NCBI GenBank assembly: GCA_022823235.1
Contig: JAJDXO010000005.1
Coordinates: 22,857 to 86,856 of the forward strand
DNA from: Rhodospirillales bacterium
GTDB taxonomy: Bacteria > Pseudomonadota > Alphaproteobacteria > Rhodospirillales > UBA2165
Reading direction: 5' to 3'
Length of the DNA stretch: 64,000 bases
Shown here: piece by piece, positions 7,861 to 16,099 of the stretch
How positions within the stretch are numbered: position 1 is the first letter of the stretch
Layout of the letters: every line of letters starts with the position of its first letter
The notes under the pieces: model-generated
Told to the model about the DNA's origin: nothing
Database searches by the model: none
Seen by the model: the letters and a program-made list of their open reading frames with translations, nothing else
Program-made: the position numbers and the translations under genes

Positions 7861-8541
7861 CTACTCCCTGGGCGCTTGCGGAAATTCGTCGGGCCAGTTG
7901 TCGACCAATACCCGCAGGTAGCGCTTCAATCCCTCCGGATCGACCCTGGAGCCGGCGCCGACCGCGGCCGCGCCCGACGGCGGATCGAGATCGATCTGCA
8001 AGGAATCGTGCATCCGGTTGCGCATGTTGCGGAACGCGCTGAGCGTGGTGAGCTCGACGATCTCGGCCTCGGAAAACACCGCCGCCACCTGCTGGAAGAC
8101 ATCGTCGCGGAACTTGGCGGTATTGAGGGTCACATGCTCGGCCCACAGGATCGCCGCCTTTTCCCGGTCGGTGAACAGGCCGGACGCCATGTAGTCGTCG
8201 GACCGCAGCGCCGCCAGCTCTTCCTCCGTCACCCCCGCCGCTTGACCAAGCGACTCGTTGTGATGAATTCAGTAGGCGCAGTCGTTGACCGTGCTGGTCT
8301 TGATATCCACCAGTGTCTTGATCTTGGCCGGCAGAATGCTGCCCGCGCCGTTCCGCTGCATGGACGCGATCAGCGGAAACAGCCAGCGCGAAATCAGCGG
8401 AATGTGCGCCGTCAGCCTGCCCGAATTGATGTTCGCGCCGCGCTTGCCGAACATGGCCTCGAGGGCCCGGCCATTGATGTCGAGGTGTTCCTTGAGGTGA
8501 TCGGGCGCGTTGTCCCCTTCAATGAAGCTGACCCGTGCCAT
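7861..8541 (-). CDS. Predicted selenoprotein: CMD/AhpD-fold peroxidase-like protein with CxxU motif (copy 2)
   Basis: Tandem paralogue of the downstream gene, 226 aa, interrupted by TGA at 8269-8271, which becomes Sec91 in DCAYUIHHNESLGQAAG. Cys88 and Sec91 make the CxxC-type redox pair and His94 the nearby base. After the Sec codon the sequence matches copy 1 closely (LFTDREKAAILWAEHVTLNT). The final stop is TAG, so UGA is not the normal end. The stem-loop following the TGA is identical in position and core sequence to copy 1. The gap to copy 1 is 23 nt, so they are co-transcribed with the CMD gene upstream. A gene caller would report two broken fragments. Confidence 0.88.
8237..8254 (-). 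promoter_or_regulatory. Bacterial SECIS-like stem-loop, copy 2
   Basis: Same 7-pair stem (GUCGCUU / AAGCGGC with one U-G pair) and GGUC loop as in copy 1, again starting 16 nt after the UGA. The codons encode SLGQAA in both copies, so part of the conservation may reflect protein sequence, but the spacing and loop fit the SECIS consensus. Confidence 0.8.
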
Positions 8542-8563
8542 CCGCGTTCTCCCTTGCCAAAAA

Positions 8564-8944
8564 TTACGACGTGCCGGCTTCTTCCTTCATCGCCTCCGCG
8601 AGGGCGGTGATCGCGTGGGCCCCGCAGGACCAGCCCGCATAGTGCATGACCTGGATGATCACCTCGCGGATCTCGTCCTGGGTGATCCCGAGCGCCCGGG
8701 CGTTCCGGAGATGGGGCCGCATTCCCTGCGTGCGGTCCAGCGCGATGAGGGTCGCGAGCGTCACCATCTCCCGGTCCCGTTTCGACAGGCCGGGCCGGTC
8801 CCAGATATTGCCGAACAGGTGCCCGACCGTCAGTTCCCAGAACTGCTCGTCGGCCGCCTTGATCGGCGCCATCGGGGTATCGCCCCAGCCGATTTCCTTC
8901 AGGACCTCGAGGCCCCGTTCGTGGTCGAGCCGCGCGTCGCTCAT
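8564..8944 (-). CDS. Carboxymuconolactone decarboxylase family protein
   Basis: 126-aa protein of the classic gamma-CMD family. It has WDRPGLSKRDREMVTLATLIAL, RPHLRNARALGITQDEIREVI and a C-terminal MHYAGWSCGAHAI segment. It lacks a CxxC pair; the single Cys lies in GWSCGAH. PcaC-type members decarboxylate 4-carboxymuconolactone in the protocatechuate branch, though many paralogues have other roles. It starts at ATG 8944; the long ORF 8564..9748 of the track is a read-through of a frame whose upstream part is noise. It sits 22 nt upstream of selenoprotein copy 2 in one operon. Confidence 0.88.
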   Translation of the reverse strand: MSDARLDHERGLEVLKEIGWGDTPMAPIKAADEQFWELTVGHLFGNIWDRPGLSKRDREMVTLATLIALDRTQGMRPHLRNARALGITQDEIREVIIQVMHYAGWSCGAHAITALAEAMKEEAGTS

Positions 8945-8964
8945 GCTTTCCTCCCTGATTGAAT

Positions 8965-9702
8965 CTATTCGACCTTGGGCCACACCCGCCGTCCGGCATT
9001 GGGGCTGTTGGGCGCGTGGATGACGTATTCCAGCACGTGCCGCCCGGGCCAGTTTTCGTCGCGGTCGGCGGCGACGAAGCGGGGCTCGAAGGAGAAGTCG
9101 TCTTCCGCCAGCTCGGTCCCTTCCCACAGCACGCCATGCTTGGACCAGCCGGCGATGGATTGGAGCTTGCGGCCGCGGATCATGCCCTTTGAAACGGACA
9201 CCCTGGGGAACCGTTCCGCCCGGTACCAGCGGGCGAGCTCGAAGCCGTCCTCCCAGGTGCGGGTATTGAAATTGCCGAGCTGCATGGCCGGCGGCGGACC
9301 CATGCCGTACGGAGAGGCCCGCTGCTCCGGCGAATTGATCACCTGCTCTTCGATGAACACCGCCCAGCGATGGTTGAGACACTCGGACAACTTGTCCGCA
9401 TGCGCCTCCGCCAGAGCATCGACCGCGTTGCCCTTGCCGAAGAAGGTCTCCGGCGACGTGCCGGCGGTGAGGATGACGTTCTGCCAGCCCGTCGGCACGT
9501 CCGGATCGTCGGTTTCCACCTTTACCGGCGCGCCTTCGATGTAGGGCCGGTCGGGCTGCTCGATGATGTCGTAATGCCCGACCCAGGCGACGCCCGACGC
9601 GGATTGGAGCGCCGGCAGGAAGGTCTGATGCAGCCACGACCAGAACTCGTCTTTTTGATTTTCTTCGAGATCGAACCAGTCGGCTCTCAGAACCTCGCTC
9701 AT
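8965..9702 (-). CDS. Conserved-looking protein of unknown function (245 aa)
   Basis: I do not recognise this family. The protein is soluble, with no signal peptide or membrane segment, and rich in aromatic residues (FWSWLHQTFLPAL, WEDGFELARWYRAERFP). Tight packing (20 nt before the CMD gene, 9 nt after the 92-aa gene) and normal codon usage show it is a real member of the operon. Its ligand-binding or dimeric alpha/beta-barrel-like character can only be guessed. Its position between an FAD oxidoreductase and CMD proteins suggests a role in the same catabolic pathway. Confidence 0.75.
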   Translation of the reverse strand: MSEVLRADWFDLEENQKDEFWSWLHQTFLPALQSASGVAWVGHYDIIEQPDRPYIEGAPVKVETDDPDVPTGWQNVILTAGTSPETFFGKGNAVDALAEAHADKLSECLNHRWAVFIEEQVINSPEQRASPYGMGPPPAMQLGNFNTRTWEDGFELARWYRAERFPRVSVSKGMIRGRKLQSIAGWSKHGVLWEGTELAEDDFSFEPRFVAADRDENWPGRHVLEYVIHAPNSPNAGRRVWPKVE

Positions 9703-9711
9703 ATGCTTCTC

Positions 9712-9990
9712 CTATCCGGTTCCCAGTTTGGCCCGGAAGTCGCGCCACGCATCGACGCCGGTATCAAGGCCCGCTTCGAAATATTGGGGAATCGAGTCGA
9801 GAAAATCGTCGACCTCGTCTTCGTTCGCCAGGGTGAAGGACGCCGTCACGACCTTGGAGTGGTTGTAGGTCTCGCGGACTTCCGCCAATGCCCATTCGAT
9901 GCCGAGCATCTCCTCGTCGTCCTCGTCGCCGTCGATTTTGGAAATGTCGACAACGATGTTGTTTTCCATGGTGACTTCGTAACGTGGCAC
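9712..9990 (-). CDS. Small acidic protein of unknown function (92 aa)
   Basis: Small, strongly acidic protein (KIDGDEDDEEML) that starts MPRYEVTMENNIVVDISKID, a pattern of alternating hydrophobic residues that suggests a beta strand followed by helices. There is no recognisable domain or motif. It is co-directional with the FAD oxidoreductase upstream and the 245-aa unknown protein 9 nt downstream, so it is probably part of that operon, perhaps as a small subunit or regulator. An AGGGAGGA ribosome-binding site sits upstream of the ATG. Confidence 0.72.
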   Translation of the reverse strand: MPRYEVTMENNIVVDISKIDGDEDDEEMLGIEWALAEVRETYNHSKVVTASFTLANEDEVDDFLDSIPQYFEAGLDTGVDAWRDFRAKLGTG

Positions 9991-10036
9991 GGTCTTCCTC
10001 CCTCGCTAAGCCGCCCCGCGGCGGCCCGCCGGCCGC

Positions 10037-11842
10037 TTACTCGGTGACCGAATAATCTTCTTCTTCGCCTTCGGGCGTCGACCATTCGGTGGACATCGCC
10101 TTCTCCATGGCCGGCGTATAGCCTCCGGGCAATTTCACCACGGCATCATGGGATACGGCAATACTGCCGTTTTGCTTGCGCAGAACCACGTTCTTCAGCC
10201 AGTTCTCGTCATCCTGGTCGGGATATTCGAGCCGGTAGGCGCCGCCGAAATACCCGCCCCGGCTCTCGGCGCGCTCCAGCGAGGCCGACCCCAGCAGCCG
10301 GCAGAGCGTGATCTGGCCCTCGGCTTCGACGGCTTGGCGGATTTTGCCCGCGACTTCCTTGTCGTCGGCGCCGGCGGCGGAAATCTCCGGAACGGCGTTG
10401 GCCGCGATATCGTCCAATTCGGCGAAGGCCCGGCGGATGCTGTCCTCCGACCGCACCACGTTAAGGTGGATGTTGGCGACGTGGCTGTTGCGCTCCAGAA
10501 TCTCGCCGGGATCGATGCCGTTGTCGCGTCCCGTCCAGCCGGCGAGCTTGTCGCGGACCGCCGCGATGTCGGCATCGGCGATCGGGGGATGGGTATTGAG
10601 TTTCCCGGCTTCGTTCGCCGCCTTGACGGCGCCCCGCGCCCCGAACACCAGGCAATCCGACAGGGCCGAGCCGCCGAACCGGCTGGCGCCGTGGGAGCCG
10701 CCCGTCGCTTCGCCGGCGGCATAAAGGCCCGGCACGTTGGTCTCGCCGTCGATGGTGATTTTGATGCCGCCCACGAGATCATGGGGATAACAGACCAGCT
10801 CGATGGGGTCCGCTTGGAGGTCGCAGCCCGCCCGGTCGGCCAATTGCCACACCCGCGCATAGCGGGGATCGGACCTGATCTCTTCGGGAACGTCGGAAAC
10901 ATCGAAATAAACGCCGCCGTGCGGACCGCCGCCGCCCTTCAGGTTCTCCTCGCCGATGTAGCGGGTCAACTCCTCCATTTTCAGTTTCCTGGCCCCGGTC
11001 TCGGGGAACTTGTCATAGAAGAACTCGCGCCCTTCGTTGTTGCGCAGCTTGGCGCCGCCTTCATTGACGAGACCATTGGTGTAACCGGCGAATACGGATT
11101 TGATCCGCATCTTCTCGGGGTAGATCGGCGTCGGCAGGTAATGGCCGAATTCCATGCCCAGCATTTCGGCGCCCGCATCGAAAGCGATGGCGTAGCCCTC
11201 TCCCGTCGCCGCGCCCACATTGTCGCCGACCGGATAAAGGGAGCCGTAGCCGCCGGTGGTCATCATCACCGCCTTGGCCCGGATGATGTATGCCTCGCCG
11301 GTGCGGTAGTTCACGCCCCAGGCGCCGGAGACCCGCTCGCCGTCCTTGAACAGACCGCCGATGATGGTGTGGCTCAACGCCTTGAGGTTCATAGCCTCGG
11401 CCTTGGCGCCCAGGCATTTCATCAGGTATTTGCCCGTCGTCCAGTGATGGTGGACCATTCGCGGATAGGTATGCCCCTCCCACGGCCGCTGAAGATATTT
11501 GTCGCCGTCGAAGATGAGATCGATGCCCCACTCCCGCATCTCGTCGGTGAGGGCGCATATGCTGTCGACCCAGGTCTTGACCATCACCTCGTTGCACAGT
11601 CCGATGCCGTTGCGCACCACGTCGCCGAAATGGACCTCGATGGAGTCGCGCGGGTCCGTGTGGCCGAACGCCGCGGCGTAGCCGGCGGCCGCCTTGGTCG
11701 TGTTGCCCGACGGATACGGCCCCTTGGTCACGACCAGGACGTCGGCCCCGGCCATCCGGGCCTTGATCGCCGCCATGGCCCCGGCGGAGCCGGAACCGAC
11801 GACGAGAACGTCGGTGGAAATAGATGTGGTATTCACGGTCAT
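10037..11842 (-). CDS. FAD-dependent oxidoreductase, fumarate reductase/succinate dehydrogenase flavoprotein family
   Basis: 601-aa flavoprotein. The N-terminus has the dinucleotide motif VLVVGSGSAGAMAAIKARMA, and the C-terminal half the FAD-binding segment VPGLYAAGEATGGSHGASR followed by GGSALSDCLVFGARGA. An internal HDLVGGIKI matches the family's conserved His-Gly-Gly region. It reduces or dehydrogenates an organic acid or a similar substrate; the exact reaction is unclear, since the family includes fumarate reductases, aspartate oxidases and many catabolic paralogues. I chose ATG 11842 (MTVNTTSISTDVLVVG) over the TTG 12 codons upstream. It heads the operon with the CMD genes and is divergent from a TetR regulator. 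Confidence 0.88.
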   Translation of the reverse strand: MTVNTTSISTDVLVVGSGSAGAMAAIKARMAGADVLVVTKGPYPSGNTTKAAAGYAAAFGHTDPRDSIEVHFGDVVRNGIGLCNEVMVKTWVDSICALTDEMREWGIDLIFDGDKYLQRPWEGHTYPRMVHHHWTTGKYLMKCLGAKAEAMNLKALSHTIIGGLFKDGERVSGAWGVNYRTGEAYIIRAKAVMMTTGGYGSLYPVGDNVGAATGEGYAIAFDAGAEMLGMEFGHYLPTPIYPEKMRIKSVFAGYTNGLVNEGGAKLRNNEGREFFYDKFPETGARKLKMEELTRYIGEENLKGGGGPHGGVYFDVSDVPEEIRSDPRYARVWQLADRAGCDLQADPIELVCYPHDLVGGIKITIDGETNVPGLYAAGEATGGSHGASRFGGSALSDCLVFGARGAVKAANEAGKLNTHPPIADADIAAVRDKLAGWTGRDNGIDPGEILERNSHVANIHLNVVRSEDSIRRAFAELDDIAANAVPEISAAGADDKEVAGKIRQAVEAEGQITLCRLLGSASLERAESRGGYFGGAYRLEYPDQDDENWLKNVVLRKQNGSIAVSHDAVVKLPGGYTPAMEKAMSTEWSTPEGEEEDYSVTE

Positions 11843-11920
11843 CGCCCAAGCAGCGCGCCCGGGGCGCGCCCTCCCCAATAAACTTCCAACGGCTTCGGAT
11901 ACCGGTCGGCAAAACTATAA

Positions 11921-11936
11921 TTGGTCAATCGACCAA
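11921..11936. promoter_or_regulatory. Palindromic operator O1 (TTGGTC-AATC-GACCAA)
   Basis: Perfect 6-bp arms around a 4-bp centre, located 79 bp upstream of the FAD oxidoreductase start and in the divergent gap to the tetR-type gene. A second near-identical site follows 74 bp away. The length and symmetry are typical of TetR-family operators. Confidence 0.75.
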
Positions 11937-11994
11937 ATTTCAATGTGAAAATCAATGAATGTAGTGTTTTTTGTCCGTATCCAGTTGACATAAA

Positions 11995-12010
11995 TTGGTC
12001 GATCAACCAA
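11995..12010. promoter_or_regulatory. Palindromic operator O2 (TTGGTCGATCAACCAA)
   Basis: Second copy of the TTGGTYRATYRACCAA pattern, 55 bp upstream of the tetR-type start. A TTGACA hexamer lies just upstream (11985-11990), so the site would overlap the core promoter of the regulator gene. This suggests autoregulation plus control of the divergent catabolic operon. Confidence 0.75.
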
Positions 12011-12064
12011 ACTTTCCGTAACTAGAGGCTGTTCGCGTTCGCGGACAACGGGGACCAACCCGGC

Positions 12065-12805
12065 ATGGACGATACGCAGAATTTACGATCCGATTCACAG
12101 CGATCCGTCGAACGGATCCTGGACGCGGCCGAAAAAACCTTCGCCGAGCGCGGTTTCGAAGGGGCGTCCCTTCGCGGCATCATTGCCGAGGCGGGCGTGG
12201 CGAACGGCGCCATCCACTATCACTTCAAGACCAAGGAAGACCTGTTTCGCCGGGTGATCAGGCGCAGGGCGCAACAGATCTCCAGGTTGCGGATTGAGAA
12301 GCTCGAGCAGTGCAGGCTCGCCGACGACCGACCGCCGCTGCTGGAACAGATTATCTTTGCCTTTATGTCGACGCTGGTCAGCCCCGAACTCGGCAATGAG
12401 GAAAAGCGCTACAGGTTCGCGCGTCTTCGCGCTTGGGTGGTCAACGAGTACAACTGGCCGAACGAGTCGCCCCTCGGCGAACCGGCGGCGGCCACCGACC
12501 AGCGGTATCTGGACATGATCGCGGGAGATCAATCGCACCTGCCCCGGGAAGAGGCGCGGCGGCGATTCATCATCATGTGGTGCGCGGTGCACGATATCGC
12601 CTCGGCCACGGCGCGCGCCGCCCTGGATGAAGCGGAGCGCAAGAAGAACATTCATCCGATGGTCGATTTCGAGGAACAGATTCCGTGGCTGGTGACCATT
12701 TTCGCCACCATGTTCCGGGCGCCCGCCGGCGCCAGCGACGGATTTTCCGCTTTTTTGGAAAGACTGAGAGACGAACGTATGAGTGACGCACCTTCCGTGC
12801 CCTAG
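12065..12805 (+). CDS. TetR-family transcriptional regulator
   Basis: 246-aa regulator. The N-terminal helix-turn-helix is clear: ERILDAAEKTFAERGFEGAS, then LRGIIAEAGVANGAIHYHFKTKEDLF at about residues 38-63. The C-terminal ligand-binding part is all-helical and not assignable to a ligand. It is divergent from the FAD-oxidoreductase/CMD operon and is followed 79 nt downstream by the tctC gene on the same strand. It may therefore control both catabolism and uptake of the same compound. Two palindromes lie in its promoter region. Confidence 0.93.
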   Translation: MDDTQNLRSDSQRSVERILDAAEKTFAERGFEGASLRGIIAEAGVANGAIHYHFKTKEDLFRRVIRRRAQQISRLRIEKLEQCRLADDRPPLLEQIIFAFMSTLVSPELGNEEKRYRFARLRAWVVNEYNWPNESPLGEPAAATDQRYLDMIAGDQSHLPREEARRRFIIMWCAVHDIASATARAALDEAERKKNIHPMVDFEEQIPWLVTIFATMFRAPAGASDGFSAFLERLRDERMSDAPSVP

Positions 12806-12884
12806 CGGCGCGGAGCGGGATTGCAACCGGCCGCCACGAAGCCATTATCCCGCATCAACGGAATTCAAACCGGGGAGGTTAACG

Positions 12885-13964
12885 ATGAAGACCAAATTGT
12901 TTTCGATAACTGCCATTGGCCTAGCGGCAGCGGCATTCGTCGCCGCACCCGCGAACGCCCAATACTTCAAAGGCGAAACCGTCAAGCTGATCGTCGGGTT
13001 CGGACCCGGCGGAACCGACACCATGTCGCGGTTCCTGTCGAAGCATCTGGAGAAGCATATTCCGGGCAATCCCAAGGTGATCGTCCAGAACATGCCGGGG
13101 GCGGCGACCATGAAGGCGATGAACTTCATCGCCCACAAGGCGCGGCCGGACGGCAAGACCATTGGCTTCAACCCGTTCCAGGTGGCGGCCCAGTTGGCCG
13201 GACAGCCGGGCATGCGGTTCAAGTACCAGGACCTGATCTATATCGCCGGCCTGCAGGGCGGTCCCGGCATGGTGCTGGCCCGCCACGACCTGGCGCCGGG
13301 CGGCGTCAAGACCGCATCGGATCTGTTCAAGGCGACCGGCCTCAAATATGCCGGGCGCAACCCGATCCACGGCTCCGACGTCAACGCCATGATCACCCTC
13401 GATCTGCTGGGCGTGAAGTACGACTACGTTTCGGGCTTCCGCAACGTGCCGTCGATCAAGACCTCGATCCAGGCGGCGGAAACCCACTTTACCGGCTTCT
13501 CCATGGGTTCATGGTTCAAGAACCTGAAGCCCACCATGGCCGACAAGGGGATCATCGTCGGGCTCTACCATCTCGATGTCATGGACCCCAGCGGCAAATT
13601 CTCGCCCGATCCGCGCTACAAGATCCCGTCGTTCCTGCAGGTCTACAAGAAGGTGCACGGCAAGGAGCCGTCGGGGATGATCTGGGATGCCTTCAAGTTC
13701 TACACCTCGGTCACCTTCGGGGGCGGCATGCGCATCTTCGCGCCGCCGAAGACCAATGCCGAGGCGGTCCGCGACCTGCGCATCGGCTTCAAGAACGCCG
13801 CGACCGATCCGGAAGTGCGCGGCCGGATGCAGAACGCCATCGGCCAGGTGTTGAAGTACATTCCGGTCGATGTCGGAGAGAAACAGCTTAAAACGCTGGC
13901 CAGCGTCGATCCCAAGATCGCCAAGTTCTGGAAAGACCGCGTCGCGTCCTTCCAGAAGCAGTAG
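12885..13964 (+). CDS. Tripartite tricarboxylate transporter substrate-binding protein (TctC/Bug family)
   Basis: Periplasmic receptor of a TTT transporter, 359 aa. It has a signal peptide (MKTKLFSITAIGLAAAAFVAAPANA) and the family opening KGETVKLIVGFGPGGTDTMSR, with QNMPGAATMKAMNFI near residue 70. ATG 12885 is preceded by the strong ribosome-binding site GGGGAGGTTAACG, so the longer ORF start at 12783 is rejected. Bug receptors bind carboxylated compounds, which agrees with a catabolic operon for an aromatic or dicarboxylic acid. The permease gene follows 74 nt later, after a hairpin. Confidence 0.93.
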   Translation: MKTKLFSITAIGLAAAAFVAAPANAQYFKGETVKLIVGFGPGGTDTMSRFLSKHLEKHIPGNPKVIVQNMPGAATMKAMNFIAHKARPDGKTIGFNPFQVAAQLAGQPGMRFKYQDLIYIAGLQGGPGMVLARHDLAPGGVKTASDLFKATGLKYAGRNPIHGSDVNAMITLDLLGVKYDYVSGFRNVPSIKTSIQAAETHFTGFSMGSWFKNLKPTMADKGIIVGLYHLDVMDPSGKFSPDPRYKIPSFLQVYKKVHGKEPSGMIWDAFKFYTSVTFGGGMRIFAPPKTNAEAVRDLRIGFKNAATDPEVRGRMQNAIGQVLKYIPVDVGEKQLKTLASVDPKIAKFWKDRVASFQKQ

Positions 13965-14012
13965 AACCGGCCAAGACCCGGCCCTCGCGATGACCGCGGG
14001 GGCCGGTTCATT
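13965..14012 (+). terminator. Intercistronic hairpin between tctC and tctA
   Basis: AACCGGCC (13965-13972) pairs with GGCCGGTT (14001-14008), with a GC-rich inner part, followed by CATTTTG. It could be a partial terminator that lowers expression of the permease relative to the abundant binding protein, or an mRNA-stabilising 3' structure. Confidence 0.6.
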
Positions 14013-14038
14013 TTGACCAAGATTCCTAGGACCGGTTG

Positions 14039-16060
14039 ATGTTCGACGCCTTCCTCCAGGGGTTCACCCTGGTATTTCAGTGGCCGACCATCGGCGTCAT
14101 CGTCTTGGGCGTCGCCATCGGCGCGTGGCTCGGCGCGGTGCCCGGGCTCGGCGGCATCATCGGGCTCTCGATCCTGATCCCGTTCACCTTCGAGATGGAC
14201 CCGGTGCCGGCGTTCGCGCTGCTGCTGGCCATGGTCTCGGTCACCGCCACCAGCGATACCATCGCCTCGGTGCTGTTGGGGGTGCCCGGCACCGCCGCGT
14301 CGCAGGCCACCATCCTCGACGGCCATCCGCTGGCGATGAAAGGCGAAGCGTCCCGGGCGTTCGGCGCGGCGTTCACGGTCTCCGCCTTCGGCGGCGTGTT
14401 CGGCGCCTTCATCCTCGCCGTCTCGATCCCCCTGGTGCTGCCCATCATCCTCGCCTTCAACGCGCCGGAGATATTCATGCTCGGCGTGCTCGGCCTGTCC
14501 ATGGTGGGTTCGCTGACCGGCGGCTCGGTGCTGAAGGGGCTCGCCATCGGCTGCCTCGGGGTCGTGCTGTCCACCGTCGGGACCGGCGATACGGTGCCCA
14601 TTCCCCGCTTCAACCTGGGCACCGACTATTTGATCGACAGCCTGCCCTTCCTGCCGGTGGTGCTCGGCATTTTCGCCATCCCCGAGCTCATGGAGCTGGC
14701 CCTCAAGGATACCTCCATCTCGCGGGTGCCCAAGGACCAGGCCAAGGGCGGCGGAATCTTAAGGGGCATGAAGGATGCCTGGGTTCACAAATGGCTGGCG
14801 GTCCGCTGCGCGGCCCTGGGGAGCTATATCGGCATCCTCCCCGGCCTCGGCGCGGCGATCGTCGACTGGCTGGCCTACGGCCATGCGGTGCAGAGCGCCA
14901 AGGACCGCTCCAAATTCGGCCAGGGCGACATCCGGGGCGTCATCGGCCCCGAAGCGGCCAACAACGCGACCCAGGGCGGCGCGCTGATCCCGGCGGTGGC
15001 GTTCGGCATTCCGGGCGGCGTCGGCGTGGCCATCCTGTTGAGCGCCCTGATGATCCAGGGCCTCCGCCCCGGCCCCGAGATGCTGACCAAGGACGCCCAC
15101 GTCACCTTCTCCATGGTGTGGACCATCGTCGTCGCCAACCTCCTGGTCGCGGGGGTCCTGATGTTCTGGTCCCGGCAGGTGGCGCGGGTCGCCTTCCTGC
15201 CCGGCCACCTGATCGTGCCCGGCGTTCTGTTCTTCGTCTTCATGGGCTCGTGGCTCGGCGGCGCGTCGCTCGGCGACTGGGTCTCGGTGATCTTCTTCGG
15301 CATCCTCGGCTATCTGATGAAGCGGTCCGGGTGGTCGCGCCCGCCCCTGGTGCTGGGGCTGATCCTCGGCGACATCATGGAGAACAAGTTCAACATCGCC
15401 TGGCGGGTGCACGACGGCTGGGGCTGGCTCGACCGGCCCATCGTGCTGATCATCATCGCGCTCATCGCGCTGACCATCTATCTGTCGGCCCGCGGCATCG
15501 TCTCGACCCGGCGCCAGGGGGCCATCCAGCAGGGCGAGGGCCGGGAGCGGAACCCGCTGGTCTCGCTGATGGTCTCGGTGCCGCTGCTGGCGTTCTTCAT
15601 CTGGGCGCCCATCGAATCCGCCGAGTGGCCGCGCTCGATCCGCCATTTCCCGGCGACCTTCGCCCTCCCCGGGCTCGCCTTCGTCCTGCTGATCGTGATC
15701 TCGGAACTGCGCGCCGTGCGGGGCGCGGTGATCGAACAGGCCGGGTTCGGCGGGGCGTGGCGGGAGGCCCGCGAGAAAGCGCTGCTCCGCCGCGCCGTGA
15801 CGTTCTTCGCCTATCTCATCGTCATGGTGCTGGCCATGCTGGTCATCGGCCAGAAGCTCGCGCTCCCCATCCTCATGTATCTGTATCTCAGGCGGTGGGG
15901 CGAATACTCACGCAAGCTCTCGGGCGCATACGCGCTCGCCGGCTACGCCGTGCTGGTGGTGTTCTACGAGCACACCCTGCACCTGTTCTGGTTCCAGGCC
16001 CTGCTCCCCGAATGGGTGATCGAGGTCGCGCCCAAGGGCTTCCCCACCTGGCTGTTCTAG
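14039..16060 (+). CDS. Tripartite tricarboxylate transporter permease, TctA with fused TctB-like C-terminus
   Basis: Large membrane subunit fused to the small one: 673 aa, against about 500 for TctA alone. Residues 1-500 form the TctA region with conserved glycine-rich loops (GAVPGLGGIIGLSILIPFTF, GILPGLGAAIVDWLAYGHA, IPAVAFGIPGGVG). From about residue 505 a second domain of about four membrane segments (NPLVSLMVSVPLLAFFIW... to GFPTWLF) corresponds in size and position to TctB. No separate tctB exists nearby. ATG 14039 follows a TTG in the same frame; the ATG is more likely. It imports a carboxylate using the sodium or proton gradient with the TctC protein upstream. Confidence 0.92.
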   Translation: MFDAFLQGFTLVFQWPTIGVIVLGVAIGAWLGAVPGLGGIIGLSILIPFTFEMDPVPAFALLLAMVSVTATSDTIASVLLGVPGTAASQATILDGHPLAMKGEASRAFGAAFTVSAFGGVFGAFILAVSIPLVLPIILAFNAPEIFMLGVLGLSMVGSLTGGSVLKGLAIGCLGVVLSTVGTGDTVPIPRFNLGTDYLIDSLPFLPVVLGIFAIPELMELALKDTSISRVPKDQAKGGGILRGMKDAWVHKWLAVRCAALGSYIGILPGLGAAIVDWLAYGHAVQSAKDRSKFGQGDIRGVIGPEAANNATQGGALIPAVAFGIPGGVGVAILLSALMIQGLRPGPEMLTKDAHVTFSMVWTIVVANLLVAGVLMFWSRQVARVAFLPGHLIVPGVLFFVFMGSWLGGASLGDWVSVIFFGILGYLMKRSGWSRPPLVLGLILGDIMENKFNIAWRVHDGWGWLDRPIVLIIIALIALTIYLSARGIVSTRRQGAIQQGEGRERNPLVSLMVSVPLLAFFIWAPIESAEWPRSIRHFPATFALPGLAFVLLIVISELRAVRGAVIEQAGFGGAWREAREKALLRRAVTFFAYLIVMVLAMLVIGQKLALPILMYLYLRRWGEYSRKLSGAYALAGYAVLVVFYEHTLHLFWFQALLPEWVIEVAPKGFPTWLF

Positions 16061-16099
16061 TAACGGTGGGGATGCTACCCGTCCCGGCGGCCCAGATTT

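Noticed and set aside
7586-8271. Explaining the split CMD genes as pseudogenes
   Set aside because: Both TGAs are at the same motif codon, protein similarity between copies continues past them, a SECIS-like hairpin follows each, and a third gene 46 kb away shows the same pattern. Random nonsense mutations would not do this.
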